Source: Deltaproteobacteria bacterium (GTDB lineage: Bacteria > Desulfobacterota > Syntrophia > Syntrophales > Smithellaceae). Taken from it: 38,935 nucleotides of DNA. A program made the translations under genes and the position numbers. The stretch spans positions 1 through 38,935 of the forward strand of contig JAKLDS010000019.1 in assembly GCA_022703375.1 (NCBI GenBank), in the 5' to 3' direction. The notes under the pieces are model-generated. The model had not been told where the DNA came from. It ran no database searches and saw nothing but the letters and a program-made list of their open reading frames with translations. Positions within the stretch are counted from its first letter, which is position 1. Every line of letters begins with the position of its first letter. Below, one piece after another: positions 1 through 8,871 of this stretch.

Positions 1-101
1 TCCGTCGCCAGATTGAAATTCGTCACCATGGCGCCATCCGGCGTGTAACGTATTTCCGGATCCTTGCCGAGCCTGCCGATTAAAATAGCCTTATTAATCA
101 T
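1..101 (-). CDS. ssb: single-stranded DNA-binding protein, N-terminal fragment
   Basis: The minus strand starting at 101 reads [20 protein letters not shown] and continues for about 33 residues to the window edge. This is the conserved first strand of the SSB OB-fold (N-K-x-I-L-I-G-R-L-G-x-D-P-E-x-R). The protein binds single-stranded DNA during replication, repair and recombination. A good ribosome site (GGGGGAT) lies about 6 bases before the ATG. The gene is cut off by the window, so the C-terminal tail is not visible. It is divergent from lysS and has its own promoter-like sequence. Confidence 0.88.
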   Translation of the reverse strand, partial: MINKAILIGRLGKDPEIRYTPDGAMVTNFNLAT

Positions 102-130
102 TTTTATCCCCCTGATTGAAAATTGGCCGC

Positions 131-159
131 ATCATACATGACATGCCGGATTGAGGCAA
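131..159 (-). promoter_or_regulatory. sigma70-type promoter for ssb
   Basis: Read on the minus strand, TTGCCT (159-154) and TATGAT (136-131) are separated by 17 bases. That matches the -35/-10 consensus well and sits about 30 bases upstream of the ssb ATG. This is called by eye from the consensus; no transcript data support it. Confidence 0.5.
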
Positions 160-225
160 ATTAAATTTTAATAACATCACCTGCCCGGTTTTATCAAATT
201 TACCGCTTAGTTATTACAATCGGGC

Positions 226-255
226 TTGACTATTTGGCAAAAAAAATATAGTCAA
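226..255 (+). promoter_or_regulatory. lysS promoter region with perfect 8-bp dyad
   Basis: TTGACT (226-231) and TATAGT (247-252) could form -35 and -10 boxes, but the spacer is only 15 bases. The same bases form a perfect inverted repeat: TTGACTAT (226-233) and ATAGTCAA (248-255) around a 14-base AT-rich centre. It lies about 30 bases upstream of the lysS ATG. It could be a promoter overlapped by an operator, or chance symmetry in AT-rich DNA. Confidence 0.4.
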
Positions 256-284
256 ACTAACTTTACAAAAGACTGGGGAAATTT

Positions 285-1766
285 ATGGAAGAACATGATC
301 TTTTAAAGGTAAGGCGGGAAAAAATCGCGGCGCTCCAGGAAGCCGGCGTTAATTTATATCCCAATGATATTAAACCGGAAAATACCACGGCGGATATCTT
401 TGCGGGCTATGGCAATTCCGACAGCGAGGCCCTGTCCGAACTGACCTCGCGTTTTTCGATAGCCGGCCGGCTGATGGCGGTGCGTAGTTTCGGGAAAGCC
501 GCTTTTATCAAAATTCAGGACAGAAAAGGTCAAATGCAGGGTTATGTCGCTAAGGATATTCTGAGCGAAAGCGCTTATTTTGTCTTTAAAAAACTGGATA
601 TTGGCGATATTATTTACATTTCAGGGAAGCTCTTCCGCACCAAAACCAACGAATTGACAATTGAAGCTGAAGAGCTGCGCCTGATGGCGAAATCCCTGCA
701 CCCGCTGCCCGAAAAATGGCACGGTCTGACGGATGTAGAAACCCGCTACCGCCAGCGTCATCTGGATTTGATTTCCAGCTCCAAGGTAAAGGAAACCTTC
801 TACCGCCGGAGCCGGATTATTCACCTCATCCGGCAGTTTATGGATAAACATGATTTTCTGGAGGTGGAAACACCCATGATGCAACCCCGCGCCGGCGGCG
901 CGATGGCGCGCCCTTTTAAAACTCATCACAACGCGCTGGATATGGATTTTTATCTCCGCATCGCGCCGGAATTGTATTTGAAACGGCTGGTGACCGGCGG
1001 CCTCGAGAGAGTCTACGAAATTAACAGAAACTTCCGTAACGAAGGCATTTCCACTTTCCATAATCCGGAATTTACGATGATGGAATTTTACTGGTCCTAC
1101 GCGACATACGAAGATTTAATGTCTTTCACCGAAGAGTTATTTGCTTATCTGGCCAAAGATATTTTCGGCGGCCTGAAGTTTATCTATCAGGAAAAGGAAA
1201 TTGATCTGACACCGCCCTGGCGGCGTCTATCCGTGAAAGACGCGCTGGTCGAGCTTGCGGGAATGGAGAAGTCCGCACTGGATGATCCTGCCCGGGTATT
1301 GGCTTTTGCCCGTAAAACAGGCTGCGATGTGAAAGATACCGATCCGCTCGGGAAAATCCTCATGGCTGTCTTCGACGAAGTCGTGGAGGAAAAACTGACA
1401 GCGCCGACTTTTATCACCCGGTATCCGGTGGCGGTTTCTCCGCTGTCGCGCCGTTCCAAGGATGATCCGGAGTTAACCGACCGTTTCGAACTTTACATTT
1501 GTGGCCGCGAAATCGCCAACGCTTTTTCGGAGCTGAACGATCCGGCCGATCAGCGCGAAAGATTTCTTGCCCAAATCAAGGAAAGAGAAGCCGGCGATGA
1601 TGAAGCCCATGAAATGGATGAAGATTATATCCATACACTGGAATACGCCATGCCGCCGACTGCCGGCGAGGGCATTGGCATTGACCGGCTTGTGATGCTT
1701 TTTACCGATTCCGCGTCCATCAGAGACGTCATTTTATTCCCGCTTTTGAGAGCCAAGCAAGAATAG
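285..1766 (+). CDS. lysS: lysyl-tRNA synthetase, class II
   Basis: Charges tRNA-Lys with lysine in the cytoplasm. The 493-residue length is normal for LysS. An N-terminal OB-fold anticodon-binding domain (about residues 50-150) is followed by the class II catalytic core. The core shows the motif 1 region (RYRQRHLDLI), motif 2 (FRNEGISTFHNPEFTMMEFY) and motif 3 (GIGIDRLVML near the C-terminus). The ATG at 285 is preceded by TGGGGAAA, which supports this start. It is the first gene of a long co-directional run, and a 64-base gap separates it from lolC. Synteny of lysS with lolC/lolD is common in deltaproteobacteria, to my knowledge. Confidence 0.96.
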   Translation: MEEHDLLKVRREKIAALQEAGVNLYPNDIKPENTTADIFAGYGNSDSEALSELTSRFSIAGRLMAVRSFGKAAFIKIQDRKGQMQGYVAKDILSESAYFVFKKLDIGDIIYISGKLFRTKTNELTIEAEELRLMAKSLHPLPEKWHGLTDVETRYRQRHLDLISSSKVKETFYRRSRIIHLIRQFMDKHDFLEVETPMMQPRAGGAMARPFKTHHNALDMDFYLRIAPELYLKRLVTGGLERVYEINRNFRNEGISTFHNPEFTMMEFYWSYATYEDLMSFTEELFAYLAKDIFGGLKFIYQEKEIDLTPPWRRLSVKDALVELAGMEKSALDDPARVLAFARKTGCDVKDTDPLGKILMAVFDEVVEEKLTAPTFITRYPVAVSPLSRRSKDDPELTDRFELYICGREIANAFSELNDPADQRERFLAQIKEREAGDDEAHEMDEDYIHTLEYAMPPTAGEGIGIDRLVMLFTDSASIRDVILFPLLRAKQE

Positions 1767-1830
1767 AATGGCAATAATTGCCGAGAACGGCAGATTATTT
1801 TCGTTTGCCTGAAGAAAAGGTTGATCCACT

Positions 1831-3114
1831 ATGTCCTATGAATTTTTCATCAGCAGCCGTTATTTGCGGGCAAAGCGCAAGCAGGTTTTTGTTTCCATTA
1901 TCACCTTGATATCTGTTTTCGGCATTTTTCTGGGCGTGGCCGCCCTGATTATCGTTCTGGCGGTTATGAACGGTTTTGAAAACGATCTGCGGACAAAAAT
2001 TCTGGGGATAAATTCCCATATCGTTGTCACCTCCGACATGACCGGCTCCATGAAAAATTATCATAATGTCAGCGAGCGCGTTTCCTCTGTGGAAGGCGTG
2101 GTTGCGGTGACGCCTTTTATTTACAGTCAGGCCATGCTGCGCATCGGCAACAGCGTTACCGGGGCGATTATCCGCGGGCTGGAAACTGAAAGCGCCTTTA
2201 AAGTCATCAATCTGGGAAAAATCAGGGAAGGGAAGATAGAATATCTCGATAATCTGCCCGCCGGGGTAAAGGAGCGCTATAAAAAGGAAAACGAACCGCT
2301 GCGCGGAATTGTCGTCGGCAGGGAACTGGCGCGGAATCTGGGAGCTTATCTTTACGAGCCCATCACAATCATTTCACCGGCCGGCATCAATACTCCGATG
2401 GGGGTGATGCCGCGACTGCAAAAATTCATTGTCGTGGGAATTTTTGAATCGGGATTTTATGAATATGATTCCACGCTGGCTTATTTGTCGCTGAAGGACG
2501 CGCAGAATTTTCTTAATCTGGGCGATGCGGTAACGGGCATTGATATCAAGGTTGACGACATTTATCAGGCCGGCGTTATTGCCAAAAAAATTGAAGCCAA
2601 ACTGGGATTTCCTTTCTGGGTGCGCAACTGGATGCAGATGAATAAGAACCTTTTTTCCGCCCTGAAGCTGGAAAAACGCGTCATGTTTATTATCCTGAGC
2701 CTGATTGTACTGGTCGCCGCCTTTAATATCATCAGCGCACTGATTATGATTGTCATGGAGAAAAACAAGGATATCGCCATACTGAAAACAATGGGTGCCA
2801 CGTCCGGCAGCATCATGAAGATTTTTATCTATCAGGGGATGATAGTCGGCGTTATCGGCACGACCCTGGGCTGTATCGCCGGCCTGGCCGTAGCTTTGAA
2901 TTTACAAAAAATTTCTCTTTTTGTAGAGAAAATTTTTAATTTCAAAATCCTGCCGGGGGATGTTTATTACTTAAACGAGCTGCCCTCTCAGGTAAATTTC
3001 GGCGATGTGGCCATTATCATCGCGGGCACGCTGATTATTTGTTTTTTGTCCACTATTTACCCTTCCCTGCGGGCATCCAAACTTGATCCGGCGGAAGCCC
3101 TGAGATACGAGTAG
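1831..3114 (+). CDS. lolC: lipoprotein-releasing ABC transporter permease LolC/LolE
   Basis: Inner-membrane permease of the Lol system, which extracts outer-membrane lipoproteins from the inner membrane and hands them to LolA. The 427 residues show the family layout: one transmembrane helix near residues 22-46, a periplasmic domain of about 220 residues, then three C-terminal helices (about 285-305, 330-352, 390-410) forming the FtsX-like domain. The family sequence ILKTMGAT precedes the third helix. The C-terminus P-S-L-R-A-S-K-L-D-P-A-E-A-L-R-Y-E is typical. Only one permease gene is present, so the transporter may be a homodimer (LolF type) or a second permease is encoded elsewhere. lolD follows after 6 bases. 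Confidence 0.93.
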   Translation: MSYEFFISSRYLRAKRKQVFVSIITLISVFGIFLGVAALIIVLAVMNGFENDLRTKILGINSHIVVTSDMTGSMKNYHNVSERVSSVEGVVAVTPFIYSQAMLRIGNSVTGAIIRGLETESAFKVINLGKIREGKIEYLDNLPAGVKERYKKENEPLRGIVVGRELARNLGAYLYEPITIISPAGINTPMGVMPRLQKFIVVGIFESGFYEYDSTLAYLSLKDAQNFLNLGDAVTGIDIKVDDIYQAGVIAKKIEAKLGFPFWVRNWMQMNKNLFSALKLEKRVMFIILSLIVLVAAFNIISALIMIVMEKNKDIAILKTMGATSGSIMKIFIYQGMIVGVIGTTLGCIAGLAVALNLQKISLFVEKIFNFKILPGDVYYLNELPSQVNFGDVAIIIAGTLIICFLSTIYPSLRASKLDPAEALRYE

Positions 3115-3120
3115 GCAAGA

Positions 3121-3792
3121 ATGATTAAACTGAATAATTTGTCAAAAACTTTTTTCAAAGACGGCAACCGCATCGAAGTCCTGCGCGGCCTTGATCTGGT
3201 GGTTGGCCGGGGAGAATCGCTGGCTGTTTTAGGTGTTTCCGGGGCAGGGAAAAGCACTCTTATTCATATTCTGGGTACGTTGGATCATCCCACGGAAGGC
3301 GAACTGCTCATCGGTGGTATCAATGTTTTCAAGTGGAATGAAAAAAAACTTGCGAGCTTTCGCAACAATAATATCGGCTTTGTTTTTCAATTCAACAACT
3401 TGCTGCCGGAATTCACGGCGCTGGAAAATACAATGCTGCCGGCATTGATTAACGGCAGGAACCGCCGGGAGGCGGAAGATAAAGCCATGTTTTTATTGAC
3501 TGATGTCGGTTTGGGACATCGGGTTACCCATAAACCCGGGGAGCTGTCCGGTGGCGAACAACAGCGTGTCGCCATTGCGCGCGCCCTGATTATGGAGCCG
3601 GAAATACTGCTGGCCGACGAACCCACAGGAAACCTTGACACGGAAACAGGAAAAAAGATAGAAGACACCCTGGTAAATTTAAACAAGACGAAAAATATTA
3701 CAATGATTGTGGTAACGCACAACATATCGCTGGCGGAAAGGATGTCATGCCGGATTGGATTGCGTGACGGGAAAATTTATGATGTTGCCTAA
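3121..3792 (+). CDS. lolD: lipoprotein-releasing ABC transporter ATPase LolD
   Basis: ATPase that powers LolC/E lipoprotein release. The 223 residues are normal length for LolD. Visible motifs are Walker A (GVSGAGKST), Q-loop (FVFQFNNLLPEF), ABC signature (LSGGEQQRVAIARA), Walker B (ILLADEPTGNLD) and H-loop (VVTHN). LolD and MacB-type ATPases look alike; the adjacent LolC permease favours LolD. The bamA start lies inside the 3' end of this gene, so the two are probably translationally coupled. Confidence 0.93.
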   Translation: MIKLNNLSKTFFKDGNRIEVLRGLDLVVGRGESLAVLGVSGAGKSTLIHILGTLDHPTEGELLIGGINVFKWNEKKLASFRNNNIGFVFQFNNLLPEFTALENTMLPALINGRNRREAEDKAMFLLTDVGLGHRVTHKPGELSGGEQQRVAIARALIMEPEILLADEPTGNLDTETGKKIEDTLVNLNKTKNITMIVVTHNISLAERMSCRIGLRDGKIYDVA

Positions 3793-6421
3793 GAGATTAA
3801 TCTCCATAAGTCTGACATTACTGCTGTGCCTTTCCTGCTTAATCATTCCGGCTCAGGCTCAGGAAATAAAAAAAATATGCGTATTGCCTTTTTCCGTATA
3901 CGGCAAGGACGACACTTCATCTCTGAAAAAAAATCTTTATCAGAGCCTGTCGAATGAATTAAAAAAACAAAAGTCGGTGCAGATTATCCCGGCAGATGAA
4001 TATCTGACAAGAGAGGCAAAAATTGACGAGAGCCAGGCGCTGGCCATCGGAAAAACTCTGGCCGCTGATTATGTTGTAACGGGAAGCATGACTCAATTTG
4101 GCGAAACTGTCAGCATTGATGCCAGAATAATTGATGTTGCCACAGGAAATATTTCTCCCGCCTTCAGCCGTAGCGGCAAGGGTCCGGCCGTTATCAGCTC
4201 TTTAGCCGCAAAACTGCAAACAGATTTTCTGGTGCATACGGGATTAATTCGCAAAATTGCAAAAATTGAAGTTCAGGGTAACCGCAAAATTGAAACCAGC
4301 GCTGTTTTACAGAACATAATCAGCGCCGTAGGCAAGCCGTATTCGGAAGATGATATCGCCAAAGATGTAAAGACTATTTATAAAAAAGGATACTTTATTG
4401 ACATTCGCGCCGAAGCGGAAGAAACTTCTGAGGGCATGGCCATTTCTTTCATTGTTCAGGAAAAGGGGCTGATTACGGAAGTGAGAATCAGCGGCAACAA
4501 AGCTCTGAGCAGGGATGATATCACGGAAGTTATGGCGACAAAAACGAGAGAAGTCGTCAATCAGGAGAAAATTGCCGCCGACATCGAAAAAATAAAAGCG
4601 CTTTATGACTCCAAGGCTTATTACAATGCGGAAATAACCGGTAAGGTGGAACGGGAAGGCGAAAAAGACTTCCGTGTTGTAATCAACATAAAGGAAAACA
4701 GTAAACTATATATTAAAACAATTACTTTTGAAGGCAACGAAATTTATTCCGCCAAAGAACTCAAGGCGATGATGACGACCAACGAGAAGGGTTTTTTCTC
4801 TTTTATCAGCGATTCGGGACTCCTCAAACGCGATCAGCTGAAAAATGATGTCACCAAACTGAATGCTTATTATTTTAATAACGGCTTCATTAATGCCCAG
4901 GTCGGCGAACCGGAAATCACTATCGAAAAAGACGGTATTTACATAAAAATTAAAATTCGCGAAGGAAAGCGCTTTAAGGTCGGCAAGGTCGAAATATCGG
5001 GTGATTTACTGGAGAAAACACGGACCGAATTACTGGCTGCACTGAAAACTAAAACAGGCAATAATTACGATAGAGAGGCTGTTTTAAAAGACATAGATGT
5101 GCTGGTGCAGGCCTGTAATGACGAAGGATATGCCAATGCCGACGTTGCCCCTAAAATCAACACCCGGGAAACCGAACAGATAATAGACATTGATTTCAGC
5201 ATTGACAAGGGATCGCTCGTTTACTTTAACCGCATTAATATTTCCGGCAATACAATAACGCGGGACAAGGTTATCCGCCGGGAGCTGAAAGCAATTGAAG
5301 GCGCGCTGTATTCCAGCACAAAATTAAAAAACAGTTATGCCAATTTAAACAGGCTGCGTTACTTTGAAGAGATTGATTTCCAGACAAACAAAACGACCGA
5401 CAAATCTAAAATGGATTTAAATATCCGTGTTAAGGAAAAAAATACCGGCATGTTCATGGTGGGCGCCGGTTACAGCGCCCAGGAACAGGCCATTGTTACG
5501 GCGCAAATCAGCCAGCAGAATCTGCTGGGGAGGGGTGAAACAATAAGTCTGAAAGCCTATCTGGGTTCGACAACCAATAACTACGAATTATCTTATACGA
5601 ATCCCTGGCTCCTTGATATACCTCTCTGGAGTAAAGTTGATGTCTGGAAATACCTGAGGCAATTCGATTCCTACAGTCTGGACACGCGCGGTATCGGTAT
5701 GACAGTGGGTTATCCGTTCTGGGAACAGATATTCGCTTATATCGGTTATAAATTCACGATTGATAATATTCAGGATATCAACTTGGTGACAATTCCGCGA
5801 TACATTCTGGATCAGAAGGGCCAGACCATTACCAGCGCGCTGACACTGACTGTGGCGCGGGACACAACTGATGACACCATTTTCCCTACCAAAGGAACGA
5901 AGGCTACGATAGCGGTTACGAAAGCCGGCGGCCCGCTGCAGGGTGATGCCAGCTTTATCAAATATATCGCCGGCCTGACCGGTTATTATTCCATTGTTCC
6001 GGATCTTGTTTTCGGTGCCAAAGGACGGGTTGGTGAAATAGTTGCCAACGATGACAAGCCGATACCCGTTTACGAAAGATTTGTTTTAGGCGGAATTAAT
6101 TCCCTGCGCGGCCTGCGCTATATCGGCCCGTTTTATCCGGGAACATCGGACGTTATCGGCGGAACCACCATGGTGAATTTAAACCTGGAACTGGTTTTCC
6201 CTCTGATGAAGGATGCCGGTGTTAAAGGGGTGCTCTTCTATGATACGGGCAATACATGGAACGGTGGTTATAATCTCGGTGATTTAAGGCATACGACGGG
6301 CGGAGGAATTCGCTGGTACTCGCCCATCGGTCCGTTGCGATTGGAATACGGCTACGTTCTCGACCCGAAACCAGGCGAAGCAACGGGGCGCGTGGAATTC
6401 AGCATAGGTATGTTTATGTAA
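3779..6421 (+). CDS. bamA: outer-membrane protein assembly factor BamA with extra N-terminal TolB/CsgG-like domain
   Basis: Central subunit of the BAM complex, which inserts beta-barrel proteins into the outer membrane. An ATGATG at 3779/3782 sits 6-9 bases after GGGA and overlaps the lolD end. An upstream in-frame ATG at 3755 would put extra residues before the signal peptide. From 3779 the protein has 880 residues, against roughly 760-810 usual. Layout: signal peptide to about residue 27 (AQA cleavage); an additional alpha/beta domain at about 30-152, resembling TolB-N/CsgG-type domains (VLPF start, ADYVVTGSM, RIIDVATG); five POTRA domains from about 160 to 560 (each starting I-x-x-x-G-N or similar); then a 16-strand barrel with LRGLRY in place of the VRGF motif. 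The last residues are G-M-F-M rather than a terminal Phe. skp follows. Confidence 0.93.
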   Translation: MMLPKRLISISLTLLLCLSCLIIPAQAQEIKKICVLPFSVYGKDDTSSLKKNLYQSLSNELKKQKSVQIIPADEYLTREAKIDESQALAIGKTLAADYVVTGSMTQFGETVSIDARIIDVATGNISPAFSRSGKGPAVISSLAAKLQTDFLVHTGLIRKIAKIEVQGNRKIETSAVLQNIISAVGKPYSEDDIAKDVKTIYKKGYFIDIRAEAEETSEGMAISFIVQEKGLITEVRISGNKALSRDDITEVMATKTREVVNQEKIAADIEKIKALYDSKAYYNAEITGKVEREGEKDFRVVINIKENSKLYIKTITFEGNEIYSAKELKAMMTTNEKGFFSFISDSGLLKRDQLKNDVTKLNAYYFNNGFINAQVGEPEITIEKDGIYIKIKIREGKRFKVGKVEISGDLLEKTRTELLAALKTKTGNNYDREAVLKDIDVLVQACNDEGYANADVAPKINTRETEQIIDIDFSIDKGSLVYFNRINISGNTITRDKVIRRELKAIEGALYSSTKLKNSYANLNRLRYFEEIDFQTNKTTDKSKMDLNIRVKEKNTGMFMVGAGYSAQEQAIVTAQISQQNLLGRGETISLKAYLGSTTNNYELSYTNPWLLDIPLWSKVDVWKYLRQFDSYSLDTRGIGMTVGYPFWEQIFAYIGYKFTIDNIQDINLVTIPRYILDQKGQTITSALTLTVARDTTDDTIFPTKGTKATIAVTKAGGPLQGDASFIKYIAGLTGYYSIVPDLVFGAKGRVGEIVANDDKPIPVYERFVLGGINSLRGLRYIGPFYPGTSDVIGGTTMVNLNLELVFPLMKDAGVKGVLFYDTGNTWNGGYNLGDLRHTTGGGIRWYSPIGPLRLEYGYVLDPKPGEATGRVEFSIGMFM

Positions 6422-6487
6422 CAAAAAGCGGAAACGGAACAAACAAGTATCCTGTCTTATCCGCTAATTATAAAAAGGAGATTGATT

Positions 6488-7024
6488 ATGAAAAAGAATG
6501 TTTGTTTGATTGCAGGATTGGTCCTGCTGTTTTTTATCAGCAGCAATATCGTTGCTCTGGCGGCGGACAGCAAAATAGGTTTTATCAACATGCAGCAGGT
6601 AATGCAGACTTCGGTTGCCGGCAAAAAAGCGACGGAAGAGTTCAAAAAGCTGGTGGATAAGAAAAAGGATGCAATTGCCGCAATGGAAAGCGAATTAAAA
6701 AAAATGAAGGATGAGCTTGATAAGCAGCGCACTATCCTGAAAGAAAGCGCTTTCCGGGAAAAGGATAACGCTTTCCAGAAAAAATATCGCGATTATCAAC
6801 TGCTGGTTAAAGACACTGAAAAAGAGCTCAAGGATCGCGACCAGGAAGTTTCCAATCTGCTTATTCCGGAAATATTAAAAGCCGCCCGCGCTGTGGGGGA
6901 GAGAGAAAAATATACGGTGATCCTGGATATCGCCAGCATGCCGGTTCCCTATTTTGCCCCGTCCAACGATATCAGTAAAAAGGTAATTGACGAGTTCAAC
7001 AAAGCCCACGCCGCGAAAAAATAG
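6488..7024 (+). CDS. skp: periplasmic chaperone Skp/OmpH
   Basis: Holdase chaperone that carries unfolded outer-membrane proteins to BamA. The start is the ATG at 6488, seven bases after AAAAGGAG; an in-frame TTG at 6482 is too close to that ribosome site. The protein has 178 residues. It begins with a signal peptide (M-K-K-N, hydrophobic core, cleavage near A-L-A-A), then the family start K-I-G-F-I-N-M-Q-Q-V-M. A long charged coiled coil (about residues 50-130, rich in K, E and D) forms the tentacle. bamA-skp-lpxD is the classic order. lpxD starts 11 bases downstream. Confidence 0.9.
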   Translation: MKKNVCLIAGLVLLFFISSNIVALAADSKIGFINMQQVMQTSVAGKKATEEFKKLVDKKKDAIAAMESELKKMKDELDKQRTILKESAFREKDNAFQKKYRDYQLLVKDTEKELKDRDQEVSNLLIPEILKAARAVGEREKYTVILDIASMPVPYFAPSNDISKKVIDEFNKAHAAKK

Positions 7025-7034
7025 GGAGCTGCCC

Positions 7035-8081
7035 GTGCAGAAGACACTTCGGGATATAGCTGAATTTCTCGGCGGCCGTATAATCGGCAAGGAAGATGTT
7101 ATTATCGAAAATATCCGGCCGCTCGACAAAGCGGGTAGCTCGGATATTACCTTCATTGCCAGCCGGAAGCATCAAAAGCGTTTGGCGGAAACTAAAGCGG
7201 CGGCGGTTATCGTCAATGCCCCGTTGCCGGCTTCCGGTAAAAATCTGTTGATTGTTGCGGATCCCTACGCCGCTTTCGGGAAATTAATGGCGCTTTATTA
7301 TCCGCCGAATCACGGCTATGAGGGCATTAGCAAAGATGCTGTTATTGAAGAAGGAGCGGTTGTCTCGTCCGGGGCAACGGTATTTCCCGGCGTTTACATC
7401 GGCAGGGGAGCGAAAATCGCCCGGGGTGTTGTCCTGTATCCGGGTGTTTTTATCGGCCGTGACTCTGTTGTGGGAGAAGATTCGCTTCTTTATGCCAATG
7501 TCAGTGTTTATCACGAATGTATAATCGGCAAAAGGGTAATTCTTCATTCAGGAGTTGTCGTGGGCAGCGACGGTTTCGGTTTTGCCGCGCCGGGCGCCGG
7601 CAATATTAAAATTCCGCAAACAGGTTTTGTGCAGATAGATGATGATGTCGAGATAGGCGCCAACACCACTATTGATCGCGCCACAATTTCTCAGGAAAAA
7701 ACATGGATCGGGCGCAACGTTAAAATAGACAACCTGGTGCAAATTGCCCACAATATCGTTATCGGAGAAAACTCCATTATTACGGCACAGGTAGGCATTG
7801 CCGGGAGCACCAGGCTGGGGAAGAGCGTGATTATCGGCGGTCAAGCCGCGATTGCCGGTCATATTAATATCGGCGACTATGTGATGATTGCCGCCGGTTC
7901 CGGCATTCACCGGGATATTAATTCCGGACAAGTAGTTGCCGGAAGCCCGCAATTGCCGCATCGGCAATGGCTGAAAGTGGAGGCCTGCCGCAATAAACTT
8001 CCGGAGATGCGCACGACGCTCGCCGAGCTGAAAAGAAAAGTAGAGCTACTGCAAGAACAGTTAAATAAAAAGCCAAAATAA
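7035..8081 (+). CDS. lpxD: UDP-3-O-acyl-glucosamine N-acyltransferase LpxD
   Basis: Adds the second hydroxyacyl chain, from acyl-ACP, to the 2-amino group of the lipid A precursor (third step of the pathway). The GTG at 7035 follows AGGGAG by six bases and gives 348 residues, close to E. coli LpxD (341). With this start the catalytic histidine in NLVQIAHN falls at residue 239, as in E. coli, which supports the choice. An N-terminal uridine-binding domain (1-100) is followed by left-handed beta-helix hexapeptide repeats and a C-terminal helical extension ([12 protein letters not shown]). The usual fabZ between lpxD and lpxA is absent; lpxA starts 10 bases on. Confidence 0.95.
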   Translation: MQKTLRDIAEFLGGRIIGKEDVIIENIRPLDKAGSSDITFIASRKHQKRLAETKAAAVIVNAPLPASGKNLLIVADPYAAFGKLMALYYPPNHGYEGISKDAVIEEGAVVSSGATVFPGVYIGRGAKIARGVVLYPGVFIGRDSVVGEDSLLYANVSVYHECIIGKRVILHSGVVVGSDGFGFAAPGAGNIKIPQTGFVQIDDDVEIGANTTIDRATISQEKTWIGRNVKIDNLVQIAHNIVIGENSIITAQVGIAGSTRLGKSVIIGGQAAIAGHINIGDYVMIAAGSGIHRDINSGQVVAGSPQLPHRQWLKVEACRNKLPEMRTTLAELKRKVELLQEQLNKKPK

Positions 8082-8091
8082 GGTTGCGAAA

Positions 8092-8865
8092 ATGAAAATT
8101 CATTCCACAGCAGTGATTGCACCGGACGCCCGGTTGGCGGAAGGCGTTGAAGTCGGGCCCTATGCAATAATCGGCGCCGATGTTCAAATCGGTAAAAATA
8201 CTATTATCGGCCCGCATGCGGTAATTGATGACTACACTCAGATTGGCGAAAGCTGCCGTATTTTCCAGTTTGCCTCCGTCGGCGCCCCTCCCCAGGATTT
8301 AAAATACGGGGGAGAAAAAACGCGGGTCGTAATCGGCAATTTTAACACCATCCGCGAATTTACAACTATTCACCGCTCCACCACGGCCGACATTGGCGTG
8401 ACAATTATGGGAGATTATAATCTCATTATGGCTTACTGTCATGTTGCGCATAACTGCAAACTGGGCAGTCATATTATCATGTCCAATGCGGCGACGCTGG
8501 CCGGTCATGTCCATGTTGAAGATTATGCCATCATCGGCGGTATGACCGGCATTCACCAGTTTTCCCGCATTGGCGCTCACTGTATCATCGGTGGGGCTTC
8601 GGCATCCAATAAGGATGTGCCGCCCTATACCAAAGCCGCCGGCAACCATGCCCGGTTGTTCGGATTGAATTCCATCGGTTTGCAGAGGAGGGGGTTTCCG
8701 GAAGAAACAATCAGGGCTTTGAAACAAGCCTACCGTATCATCTTCCGTTCCAAGCTTCTTTTAAAAGATGCACTGAGCAAGGTGGAAAGTGAAGTGGCTG
8801 ACTTCCCGGAAGTGCGCCATTTCGTTCAGTTTATCAAAGAATCGGAAAGAGGCGTCTGCCGCTAA
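8092..8865 (+). CDS. lpxA: UDP-N-acetylglucosamine acyltransferase LpxA
   Basis: First step of lipid A synthesis: transfers a 3-hydroxyacyl chain from ACP to position 3 of the UDP-sugar. The 257 residues match the family (E. coli 262). Hexapeptide repeats cover about residues 1-185, with a helical C-terminus containing the family sequence RRGF. The catalytic histidine is H120 in CHVAHNC (E. coli H125). The residue aligned with E. coli G173, which sets acyl length, is G168, consistent with a long (C14-type) hydroxyacyl chain. The following GnnA/GnnB-like genes suggest that the natural acceptor may be the 3-amino sugar, so the linkage would be an amide. The ribosome site is only AAGG. Confidence 0.95.
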   Translation: MKIHSTAVIAPDARLAEGVEVGPYAIIGADVQIGKNTIIGPHAVIDDYTQIGESCRIFQFASVGAPPQDLKYGGEKTRVVIGNFNTIREFTTIHRSTTADIGVTIMGDYNLIMAYCHVAHNCKLGSHIIMSNAATLAGHVHVEDYAIIGGMTGIHQFSRIGAHCIIGGASASNKDVPPYTKAAGNHARLFGLNSIGLQRRGFPEETIRALKQAYRIIFRSKLLLKDALSKVESEVADFPEVRHFVQFIKESERGVCR

Positions 8866-8871
8866 TCAAAT

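Noticed and set aside
181-284. A leader riboswitch or T-box before lysS
   Set aside because: The region is too short and lacks T-box features; only a short dyad was found.
3755-3778. An in-frame ATG 24 bases upstream of the chosen bamA start
   Set aside because: It would add non-signal residues before a clear signal peptide and overlap lolD further; ATGATG at 3779/3782 has the better ribosome-site spacing.
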